From: Pseudolysobacter sp.
GTDB lineage: Bacteria > Pseudomonadota > Gammaproteobacteria > Xanthomonadales > Rhodanobacteraceae
DNA: 5,356 bases
Direction: 5' to 3'
NCBI GenBank assembly: GCA_025351985.1
Contig: JANXUW010000310.1
Coordinates: 1-5,356, forward strand
Each line of letters starts with the position of its first letter. Positions within the stretch are counted from its first letter, which is position 1. Shown one piece after another: positions 1-5,356 of this stretch. The translations under genes were made by a program, and so were the position numbers. The notes below the pieces were generated by a model. That model made no database searches and had not been told where the DNA came from. It saw only the letters and a program-made list of their open reading frames with translations.

Positions 1-329
1 GGGCCGCCGTTGTAGATGAAAGTGACCGGACGCTTCGCTGCATCCGCACCTTTCTTGAAATACGCCGCATAGAAAATGCTGGCCGTGCCGACGCCTTTTT
101 TATCGTCCAGAATCAGCGTACCGGCGACCGCTTTGTAGTCGATGTGCTTGCCCTCGACCGTCACCGCGCCGTCGGTCTCGGACTGTCTGGCGACGAGCTT
201 GTCGGGCTTGGGCTGATCCTGTTTTGCCGCATCGGATTTGGCATCCTTGGCCGGCGTTTCCTCGGCGAAACTCGGCGCGGCAAGCGCGGACAGCACGGTG
301 ACGATAACGGCGGTGCACAGATTTTTCAT
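1..329 (-). CDS. S10-family serine carboxypeptidase-like exported protein, N-terminal part only
   Basis: This frame is open from an ATG at 329 to the window edge, giving 109 full codons plus a partial proline codon. The protein starts MKNLCTAVIVTVLSALAA, a basic tip and hydrophobic core followed by SFA-EE, so a Sec signal peptide cleaved near residue 22 is likely. Residues 23-50 are a low-complexity Ala/Lys/Asp/Pro linker. From about residue 55 the pattern V-x-G-K-x-I-x-Y-x-A-x-A-G-T-L, then TASIFYAAY (82-90) and KRPVTFIYNGGP (99-110), matches the bacterial S10 carboxypeptidase-related family. In that family the NGGPG loop helps form the substrate and oxyanion site. The catalytic Ser, Asp and His would lie beyond the edge and cannot be checked. 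The expected role is periplasmic or extracellular peptide hydrolysis. A purine-rich AGAGAG lies about 7 nt before the ATG. The gene diverges from the acyltransferase at 583. The family call is by recognition of conserved text, without a search. Confidence 0.85.
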   Translation of the reverse strand, partial: MKNLCTAVIVTVLSALAAPSFAEETPAKDAKSDAAKQDQPKPDKLVARQSETDGAVTVEGKHIDYKAVAGTLILDDKKGVGTASIFYAAYFKKGADAAKRPVTFIYNGG

Positions 330-423
330 GGGGTTTCTCTCTGTTCGGGAGGATGAGTTGCGGCGCCAAGCGAGACCGCCGGCGCGATGCTGCTGCTTGC
401 AGTCTGGCGCACACGAAGATGCC

Positions 424-453
424 ATTACACTCCCAGAAGTCACGCCCTGACAC
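424..453 (-). promoter_or_regulatory. weak sigma70-like promoter candidate for the S10 peptidase gene
   Basis: Read on the minus strand, GTGTCA (453-448) stands 18 nt before TGTAAT (429-424). These match the -35 consensus at 4 of 6 positions and the -10 consensus at 5 of 6. Transcription would begin near 417 and leave a leader of about 90 nt before the ATG at 329. The leader is GC-rich but shows no recognised riboswitch. The spacing is slightly long and the -35 is poor, so this is only a candidate. Confidence 0.3.
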
Positions 454-505
454 CTCCGCGAAAAATACGTCGAGGCACTGCGCTGCGCTCACGAGTGATC
501 TTGCA

Positions 506-534
506 TTGCTGCAAATGGCGCGGTTGGCGATAAT
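506..534 (+). promoter_or_regulatory. sigma70-like promoter candidate for the acyltransferase gene
   Basis: TTGCTG (506-511) is separated by exactly 17 nt from GATAAT (529-534). These match the -35 consensus at 3 of 6 and the -10 consensus at 5 of 6 positions. Transcription would start near 541, giving a leader of roughly 42 nt before the ATG at 583. The -35 overlaps a small inverted repeat, TTGCA-N4-TGCAA (501-514), which could be an operator or chance. The position in the divergent gap and the optimal spacing support the call. Confidence 0.45.
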
Positions 535-573
535 CCCCTGCTTCGTCCCGTTTATTACCGCTCATCACCGCTC

Positions 574-577
574 AGGA
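574..577 (+). promoter_or_regulatory. ribosome binding site of the acyltransferase gene
   Basis: AGGA lies 5 nt before the ATG at 583 and is the clearest Shine-Dalgarno match on the plus strand of this window. It supports 583 as the translation start. It overlaps the last base of the second copy of an ACCGCTCA direct repeat. Confidence 0.6.
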
Positions 578-582
578 AAACG

Positions 583-1470
583 ATGCTCACCTTTCTACCG
601 AACTTCATTCGTTTGCCGCTGGTATGTATGCTGGTCGCGCTGAATCTGTTGTTGCATGTCACCCCGCTGTTCCTGTTTGCGATCATCAAGGCGATCGTGC
701 CGATCAAGGGATTTCGCCGCGTTTGCTCGCGCATTCTGGTGGTGCTGGCCGAGGATTGGATCGCGGTGCACAGTGTGCTGTTTCGGCTGTTCACGCCGAC
801 CGAATGGCAGGTCGAGGGCCTCGACAGTCTGCGTTATCGCGGCTGGTATCTGGTGCTCAGCAATCACCAGAGCTGGGTGGATATTCCTGTACTGCAGAAA
901 ATCTTCAACAAGCGCATTCCGTTCCTCAAGTTTTTTCTCAAGCAGCAGTTGATCTGGGTGCCGGTGCTCGGCCTGGCGTGGTGGGCGCTGGATTTCCCGT
1001 TCATGCGCCGCTACTCGCGGGCGACCTTGAAAAAACATCCCGAACTCGCCGGCAAGGATATGGAAGAAACGCGCAAGGCCTGCGAACGTTTTCGCGATCT
1101 GCCGGTGTCGGTGATGAACTTTGTCGAAGGCACGCGTTTCACCGATGAAAAACATTCGCGCCAGCAATCGCCATACGCGCATCTGCTGAAACCGAAATCC
1201 GGCGGCGCGGCGTTCGTGCTCGACAGCATGGGCGAGATTCTGCAATCGGTGATCGATGTCACGATCGTTTATCCCGATGGTCGCCCGACGCTGGTCGATC
1301 TGCTCGCCGGGCGTGTGCGCAAAGTCAGTGTGGTGGTTCGCGAGTTGCCGATTCCGGCCGAACTCATGCATGGCGACTACGAAAACAATCCGTCGTTCCG
1401 CGCGCAGTTCCAGCAGTGGGTCAACGGCATCTGGAAAGACAAGGACACGATTTTCGAACGCATCGACTGA
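583..1470 (+). CDS. yihG: YihG-type 1-acyl-sn-glycerol-3-phosphate acyltransferase (PlsC superfamily)
   Basis: This 295-aa protein, close in length to E. coli YihG (about 310 aa), belongs to the glycerolipid acyltransferase superfamily. Such enzymes move an acyl group from acyl-CoA or acyl-ACP to lysophosphatidic acid at the inner membrane, making phosphatidic acid for phospholipid synthesis. A hydrophobic N-terminal anchor spans residues 11-40. The catalytic H-x4-D motif is NHQSWVD at 94-100 (His95, Asp100). The phosphate-binding EGTR motif is FVEGTRF at 180-186. Between them, [30 protein letters not shown] (residues 116-146, partly quoted) and KH-PE-x-x-GKD are hallmarks shared with YihG rather than with PlsC itself. 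The C-terminal LHGDY-type motif ([11 protein letters not shown], 262-272) and FQQW-N-W-KDKD also match YihG. In E. coli, YihG is a second LPA acyltransferase, reported to affect phospholipid acyl composition and flagellar formation. All key residues are present. The start is backed by AGGA 5 nt upstream. The gene stands alone on its strand and ends 4 bp from the convergent permease gene. Confidence 0.92.
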   Translation: [295 protein letters not shown]

Positions 1471-1474
1471 CGTT

Positions 1475-2278
1475 TCAGCCGACGCTTTCGGCGCTATAGC
1501 GTGCGAGCAATCCGCTGCGCACCGCCGAGCGATAAACGCGGCTGAAACACAGATACGCCAGCACGATCTGGATCAACGCGAGTGCCAGCGCGATCAGCAG
1601 CGATGCCGACGAAAAACTTTGCCCCGCAACCACCGCGCGCATGCCCTCGAACACATACGACGGCGGCAGGACATAACCGATCCACTGCATCCAGTGCGGC
1701 AACACCGACAACGGGTAAAACACCGCAGCGAACGGCGACAACAGCGCCGGAATCGGCCACACCAGCCATTCCGACGCCGGCCCGAGCCGCAGCACGAGCG
1801 CGCTGGCGAAAATGCCGAGCGCGATGCCGAACAGAAACAACACCGCGACGAACGGAATCAGCAAGACTCCGTAAACGAAAAACGACAATCCGAACACCGT
1901 CGTCGCCAGAATCAGCATCACCACCAAGCCGATCAGGCTGGTCACGATGCTCGTCAGCACGAGGCCGGTGACGTATTCCGAAATCGACAACGGCGTGGCG
2001 AATACATTGAGAAAATTGCGCGACCACACATCCTCGAAAAAGGCGATCGTCACGCCCTGCATCACGCGCGTGAAAAAATCCCACAGCAGCACGGCACCGA
2101 GCAGGCTCGGCACAAAATCGTGGCTCGGCGACGAGACCGTATTGAGATAACGCGCGATGAATCCCCACAACACGATATCGATCGCCACCCAAGCGAACAG
2201 CGGCACGACGCGCGTCGGACTGCTGCGCAAGAGATAAAACTGGCGCAGGAAAATGGCGTAGATGCGACGCGGATTCAT
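1475..2278 (-). CDS. ABC-2 type exporter permease
   Basis: This 267-aa integral membrane protein is the likely membrane-spanning half of an ABC exporter, acting as a dimer with the ATPase encoded just upstream. Hydrophobic segments fall at about residues 25-45, 55-75, 104-127, 132-162, 172-195 and 225-247, giving the six-helix ABC-2 plan. Two motifs support the family: EDVWSRNFLNVFATPLS (82-98), a short amphipathic stretch before helix 3, and LPPSYVFEGMR (204-214), the conserved loop before the last helix that is common in ABC-2 permeases. I chose the ATG at 2278 over a frame open up to 2461. The 61 extra residues are an Arg-rich shadow of the ATPase. The ATG overlaps the ATPase stop as ATGA, and GGAG sits 8 nt upstream. 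The substrate cannot be read from the sequence; drug, lipid or polysaccharide export are all possible. The gene ends 4 bp from the oppositely oriented acyltransferase gene. Confidence 0.9.
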   Translation of the reverse strand: MNPRRIYAIFLRQFYLLRSSPTRVVPLFAWVAIDIVLWGFIARYLNTVSSPSHDFVPSLLGAVLLWDFFTRVMQGVTIAFFEDVWSRNFLNVFATPLSISEYVTGLVLTSIVTSLIGLVVMLILATTVFGLSFFVYGVLLIPFVAVLFLFGIALGIFASALVLRLGPASEWLVWPIPALLSPFAAVFYPLSVLPHWMQWIGYVLPPSYVFEGMRAVVAGQSFSSASLLIALALALIQIVLAYLCFSRVYRSAVRSGLLARYSAESVG

Positions 2279-3063
2279 CGTCCGTTCTCCGCATACGCCA
2301 GCGGTTCGCGTGCGAGGCTGATGAACAATTCCTCGAGCGAGGCGACACCGTGTTCGCCGGGCAAGGTTTTCGGATTGCCTTCGAGCAGGATGCGACCGTG
2401 CGACAGGAACAGTACGCGATCGCAGACATCCTGCACCTCGTACATATTGTGCGACGTCCACAGGATTCCGCCACTGCCATGCGTGGCGATATCGCGAATG
2501 CTGCGGCGGATATCCTGCGCCGTGGCGGGGTCGAGCGACGCGGTCGGCTCATCCAGCAGCAACAGTTGCGGCGCATTCAGCAGTGCCTTGGCCAGACTCA
2601 CGCGCGTCTGTTCGCCGGACGAAAGCACGCCGCATTTCGTGTCGCGAAATCGGCGCAGTTCGAATTGGTCGAGCAAGGTTTCGATGCGTGTATTGAGCTC
2701 GGCCACGTCGTAGACAAGACCAAAAAATCGCAGGTTTTGATACACCGTCATATTGCCCGGTAGCGGCGCATATACCGCCGCGAAGTTGGTCCGCGCGAGC
2801 GCGCGGCTGCGTTGTTTCGCCAGCGCGATGCCTTCGATCTCGATCTCGCCGGCGCTCGGTTCGAGTACGCCGAGGATCATGTTGATCGTGGTGGTTTTGC
2901 CGGCGCCGTTCGGCCCGAGCAAACCGACGATTTCATTGCGTCGCACGTCGAACGATACGCTATCGACAGCGACGGTCGCGCTGTATTGCTTGCGCAGTTT
3001 ACGCACCGAAAGAATGATGTCGGGATCGCTCATCGCATTGATTTTCGCTACGTGCACATTCAT
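2275..3063 (-). CDS. ABC transporter ATP-binding protein of an ABC-2 exporter
   Basis: This 262-aa nucleotide-binding subunit hydrolyses ATP at the inner face of the cytoplasmic membrane to drive export through the permease encoded next. The motifs occur in the usual order: Walker A GPNGAGKTT (50-58, Lys56), signature LSSGEQTR (147-154, a variant of LSGGQ), Walker B LLLLDE (167-172, catalytic Glu172), D-loop SLDP (176-179) and H-loop His205 in WTSHNM. The Q-loop region reads NFAAVYAPLPGNMTVYQNL (93-111) and has no glutamine at the expected place. I recall ABC-2 ATPases reading NFSSPY-x-DLP there, so this looks like a subfamily trait rather than damage. The ATG at 3063 has no proper Shine-Dalgarno; a second in-frame ATG at 3033 (MSDPDIILSV) would give 252 aa and is about as likely. 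The gene leads a two-gene operon and diverges from the oxygenase gene across 110 bp. No solute-binding protein or regulator is present, which fits an exporter of unknown substrate. Confidence 0.93.
   Translation of the reverse strand: MNVHVAKINAMSDPDIILSVRKLRKQYSATVAVDSVSFDVRRNEIVGLLGPNGAGKTTTINMILGVLEPSAGEIEIEGIALAKQRSRALARTNFAAVYAPLPGNMTVYQNLRFFGLVYDVAELNTRIETLLDQFELRRFRDTKCGVLSSGEQTRVSLAKALLNAPQLLLLDEPTASLDPATAQDIRRSIRDIATHGSGGILWTSHNMYEVQDVCDRVLFLSHGRILLEGNPKTLPGEHGVASLEELFISLAREPLAYAENGR
2287..2290 (-). promoter_or_regulatory. ribosome binding site of the permease, inside the ATPase gene
   Basis: On the minus strand GGAG lies 8 nt before the permease ATG at 2278, within the last codons of the ATPase. 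Together with the ATGA overlap this points to coupled translation and fixes the permease start. Confidence 0.6.
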
Positions 3064-3173
3064 TCCGTTAGCATGTCGGTTCGATCCAGCTCGTGGTTTG
3101 CGAAATCAGCGGAGTCATACATCCGCCTGCCGCAAGTATGCCGGATCATCAATCGTTTCCTGGAATTTTTTGC

Positions 3174-4091
3174 ATGCCGCTGCGCACTCTGACTGCCCCT
3201 GCCCGCGACCAGATTCGACGCTGGGTGATCAGCGCGTTTCCGCGTGATGCGAGTCTCGGGCTGAGCTACGACGAGCCGCTTGGCGATCCGGGTTTGTTCG
3301 GGCCGCAGAGTGTCACGTGGAAAATCCATGCCGATTTTCCGGGCATGCTTTCCGGCGGCTTCTGCGCGTTGATGTTGCAAACGCTGCACCCGCTGGCTTT
3401 GGCTGGCGTCTGGGATCATTCGAATTTCCGCACGGATCTGGTCGGACGTTTGCGCCGTACCACGGCCTTCGTCGCCGGCACCACGTATGCCGCGCGCGCG
3501 CCCGCCGAAGCGTTGATCGAGAAGGTGCGAAAAATCCACGCACACGTGCGCGGCACCGCCACCGACGGACGTGTTTATTCGGCGGACGATCCAACACTGC
3601 TGACGTGGGTGCACGTCACCGAGGCGTACGGATTTCTTGAGGGCTATCGGCGTTACAGCCATGCGCGTTTGTCGCTGCAGGCGGTAGATCGCTATTACGA
3701 CGAAACGCGACGTGTGGCCGAAGCGCTCGGTGCGCGCAATGTGCCGGCATCGCAAAGCGAGGTGCTGGATTTTTTCCGCGATAAACAAGCCGAACTCGAG
3801 TTCAGCGAACGCTCGCGCATCGTGCTGGATATTCTCACGCGCATCTGCTTGCCGGTGCCGGCGGCCGGAGTAACGCGCAATCTGTTTCTCGGCGCCGGTG
3901 CGGTATTGTTACCGGACTGGGCCAGAATTCTGTTGCGTGAAAGTGCGATCCAGCGAACGCAAGCGCGGATCGCTGCAACGACATTGTGGAGCATCGCGCC
4001 GCTGTTCCGCGCTGCGCTCGACGACGGCATTGCCGCGCGTGCGTGTCGCCGGCTAGGCCTCGCACCGGATGCGCTGTATCGCTGGCCATGA
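3174..4091 (+). CDS. MpaB/DUF2236-family putative haem oxygenase
   Basis: This protein (305 aa from the ATG at 3174) matches the bacterial MpaB/Lcp-like domain family (DUF2236), whose studied members include latex-clearing protein and fungal MpaB. Lcp is a b-type haem oxygenase that cleaves carbon-carbon double bonds; the substrate here is unknown. Landmarks, numbered from 3174, are GGFCALMLQTLHPLALAGV (61-79), a DHSNFR turn (81-86), RLRRT (92-96, the counterpart of the essential R-x-x-K-T of Lcp), KIHAHVRG (120-127) and DDPTLLTWVH (138-147). By analogy His122 is the probable axial haem ligand. The Glu proposed as catalytic base in Lcp is not obvious at the matching spot in HPLALAGVWDHS. The frame is open back to a GTG at 3093, with another ATG at 3138. 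I prefer 3174 because the recognisable domain begins shortly after it and the earlier starts have no Shine-Dalgarno; GGA lies 9 nt before 3174, itself weak. No signal peptide is evident. A YhiN-type flavoprotein follows after 40 bp. Confidence 0.85.
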   Translation: MPLRTLTAPARDQIRRWVISAFPRDASLGLSYDEPLGDPGLFGPQSVTWKIHADFPGMLSGGFCALMLQTLHPLALAGVWDHSNFRTDLVGRLRRTTAFVAGTTYAARAPAEALIEKVRKIHAHVRGTATDGRVYSADDPTLLTWVHVTEAYGFLEGYRRYSHARLSLQAVDRYYDETRRVAEALGARNVPASQSEVLDFFRDKQAELEFSERSRIVLDILTRICLPVPAAGVTRNLFLGAGAVLLPDWARILLRESAIQRTQARIAATTLWSIAPLFRAALDDGIAARACRRLGLAPDALYRWP

Positions 4092-4092
4092 A

Positions 4093-4098
4093 TAAAAT
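4093..4098 (+). promoter_or_regulatory. possible -10 element before the YhiN-type gene
   Basis: The 40-bp spacer between the oxygenase stop and the flavoprotein start is strikingly AT-rich against its surroundings and contains TAAAAT (5 of 6 matches to the -10 consensus). No credible -35 lies 16-18 nt upstream, inside the end of the oxygenase gene. It may be an internal promoter or just an AT-rich spacer in a two-gene operon. Confidence 0.2.
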
Positions 4099-4131
4099 AA
4101 ATCAACAATTGCACTCGATAGCAAGATCGCC

Positions 4132-5313
4132 ATGACCGAAAATTTTGACGTGATAATCATCGGCGCTGGTGCCGCCGGGCTGATGTGCGCGATCACCGCC
4201 GGCCAGCGTGGGCGGCGCGTGTTGGTGACCGAACACGCCAATCGCGTCGGCAAGAAAATCCTCATGTCGGGCGGCGGGCGCTGCAACTTCACCAATCTCG
4301 GCGTGACGCCGAAAAATTACATTTCCGCCAATCCGCATTTCTGCAAATCCGCACTCGCGCGCTACACGCCAGCAGATTTCATCGCGATGGTCGAAGGCCA
4401 CGGCATCGCTTATCACGAGAAAGAGCTCGGGCAACTTTTCTGCGACGATTCGTCGAAGCAGATCGTGTCCATGCTGCTGGACGAATGCGCCGCAGCGAAC
4501 GTGCGCATCGAAACCAGTTGTTCGATCACGCGCGTGAAAAACGGCGATGGCGGTTTTCGTATCGAGACCGCACTAGGCACATTCGCCGCGGCGTCGCTGG
4601 TAGTAGCGTGCGGAGGTTTGTCGATTCCGAGCATGGGCGCGAGCGGTTTCGGCTACGAACTCGCGCGACAATTTGGCCACACCGTATTGCCGACGCGCGC
4701 CGGCCTCGTGCCGCTCACGCTCAGCGGCAAACATCAGGAACGCCTGCACGATCTGAGTGGTGTCGCCTTGACCGTCGAGAGCAGTTGCAATGGCGAAAAA
4801 TTCCGCGCCGGTTTGTTGATCACGCATCGCGGTGTCAGTGGTCCGGCGATCCTGCAAATTTCGTCGTACTGGAATCCCGGCGATGATCTGCGCCTGAACC
4901 TGTTGCCCGATGGCGATGCCCTCGCCCGCCTGCGCGAGCAGCAAATCGAACGACCTTTGGCCGAGTTGAAAAACGTGCTGGCCGATATCCTGCCGCGTCG
5001 GCTGGCGCTGCGCTTTTGCGAAATCTGGCTAACCAGCAAACCGATGCGCCAGTATCGTGATAACGAACTGCAGCAGATCGCCAGTCAACTCGAAAACTGG
5101 CCGCTGGTCGCGAGCGGCACCGAAGGCTATCGCACCGCCGAAGTCACGCTCGGCGGCGTGGATACCGACGAACTTTCATCCAGCTCGATGCAATCGCGGC
5201 TGATGCCGAACCTGTATTTCATCGGTGAAGTGGTCGATGTCACGGGCCATTTGGGCGGCTACAATTTTCAATGGGCGTGGGCCTCAGGCCATGCAGCGGG
5301 TGGTGCGGTCTAA
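4132..5313 (+). CDS. yhiN: YhiN/HI0933-family NAD(P)/FAD-dependent oxidoreductase
   Basis: This complete 393-aa flavoprotein is close to the length of E. coli YhiN (about 400 aa). The N-terminal Rossmann fold shows GAGAAG (11-16), with the acidic Glu34 ending strand 2 as the usual ribose ligand of FAD. The family fingerprint KKILMSGGGRCNFTN follows at 41-55, then HFCKSALARYTPADF (69-83) and HEKELGQLFCDDSSKQIV (95-112). A middle block has ACGGLSIPSMGASGFGY (159-175) and LPTRAGLVP (186-194), with THRGVSGPAILQISSYW at 231-247. The C-terminal FAD-closing segments are TEGYRTAEVTLGGVDT (330-345) and GEVVDVTGHLGGYNFQWAW (365-383). No function has been firmly set for YhiN; a clostridial relative, BaiN, has been assigned to bile-acid reduction, so a redox role on an unknown substrate is all that can be inferred. 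It is expected in the cytoplasm. The ATG at 4132 is favoured because MTENFDVIIIGAGAAG is a normal start for the fold, although no clear Shine-Dalgarno is visible. The gene lies 40 bp after the oxygenase gene on the same strand and may share its transcript. Confidence 0.93.
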   Translation: MTENFDVIIIGAGAAGLMCAITAGQRGRRVLVTEHANRVGKKILMSGGGRCNFTNLGVTPKNYISANPHFCKSALARYTPADFIAMVEGHGIAYHEKELGQLFCDDSSKQIVSMLLDECAAANVRIETSCSITRVKNGDGGFRIETALGTFAAASLVVACGGLSIPSMGASGFGYELARQFGHTVLPTRAGLVPLTLSGKHQERLHDLSGVALTVESSCNGEKFRAGLLITHRGVSGPAILQISSYWNPGDDLRLNLLPDGDALARLREQQIERPLAELKNVLADILPRRLALRFCEIWLTSKPMRQYRDNELQQIASQLENWPLVASGTEGYRTAEVTLGGVDTDELSSSSMQSRLMPNLYFIGEVVDVTGHLGGYNFQWAWASGHAAGGAV

Positions 5314-5356
5314 GCGCTGCAAAGCATTGCGCCAGGATGCGAAAACTGTCTCGATC

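Noticed and set aside
376..383. GC palindrome CGCCGGCG in the peptidase leader
   Set aside because: Such short GC palindromes are expected by chance in GC-rich DNA, and nothing around it suggests a riboswitch or operator.
100..492. A 130-codon minus-strand frame overlapping the left-edge gene
   Set aside because: It is a shifted frame of the S10 peptidase. The frame starting at 329 gives a signal peptide and the NGGP family motif, whereas this one is Arg-rich and featureless.
353..643. A 96-codon plus-strand frame after GGGAGG
   Set aside because: The purine run abuts the ATG with no spacer, the product is basic and Cys-rich without a domain, and it runs into the well-supported acyltransferase gene in another frame.
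595..1371. A 258-codon open frame on the minus strand
   Set aside because: It is fully antisense to the acyltransferase gene, which has intact catalytic motifs. The product is Arg/His/Gln-rich with no recognisable domain.
1256..2713. A 485-codon open frame on the plus strand
   Set aside because: It lies antisense to the permease and much of the ATPase and overlaps the end of the acyltransferase. Its product is an Arg/Gln/His-rich low-complexity string typical of a GC-rich shadow frame, while both strands' other frames give clear protein families.
3060..3788. A 242-codon open frame on the minus strand, adjacent to the ATPase start
   Set aside because: It is antisense to the oxygenase gene and has a basic, shadow-like composition. 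It only mimics a third gene upstream in the exporter operon.
5314..5339. Possible terminator hairpin or new gene start at the right edge
   Set aside because: The GCGC-TGC / GCA-TT-GCGC pairing is bulged and lacks a T-run. The ATG at 5337 has AGG directly against it and only six codons before the edge, too little to call.

Overview
This GC-rich window reads as chromosomal DNA from a gammaproteobacterium. Two of its proteins, a YihG-type acyltransferase and a YhiN-type flavoprotein, look very close to their Escherichia coli counterparts from memory. The high GC content and the exported S10-family peptidase suggest a Xanthomonadales/Lysobacterales-type genome, but that placement is inference. 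No rRNA, tRNA, CRISPR array, insertion sequence, integrase or phage gene was seen. Nothing marks the window as a mobile island.

Layout: (1) Positions 1-329, minus strand, hold the N-terminal third or less of a secreted S10-type serine peptidase that runs off the left edge. (2) A 253-bp divergent intergenic region (330-582) carries a good sigma70-like promoter candidate for the next gene and a weaker one for the peptidase. (3) Positions 583-1470, plus strand, encode a YihG-type lysophosphatidic acid acyltransferase. (4) Only 4 bp further on, tail to tail, lies a two-gene minus-strand ABC-2 exporter operon. The ATPase (2275-3063) is followed by the permease (1475-2278), and their stop and start overlap as ATGA. 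(5) A 110-bp divergent gap leads to a plus-strand MpaB/DUF2236-family putative haem oxygenase (best start 3174, stop 4091). (6) After a 40-bp AT-rich spacer comes a complete YhiN/HI0933-family FAD oxidoreductase (4132-5313). The last 43 bp hold no supported gene.

How the genes might work together: the ATPase and permease almost certainly form one export complex. The MpaB-type oxygenase and YhiN flavoprotein are co-directional and close, so they may be co-transcribed and might be functionally linked, but the sequence does not prove it. The acyltransferase (membrane phospholipid synthesis) and the peptidase (exported proteolysis) are transcribed divergently and look like independent units. I did not find a convincing new defence or mobile system. 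The points most worth a second look are the oxygenase-flavoprotein pair, the atypical Q-loop of the ATPase, and the 4-bp convergent junction.
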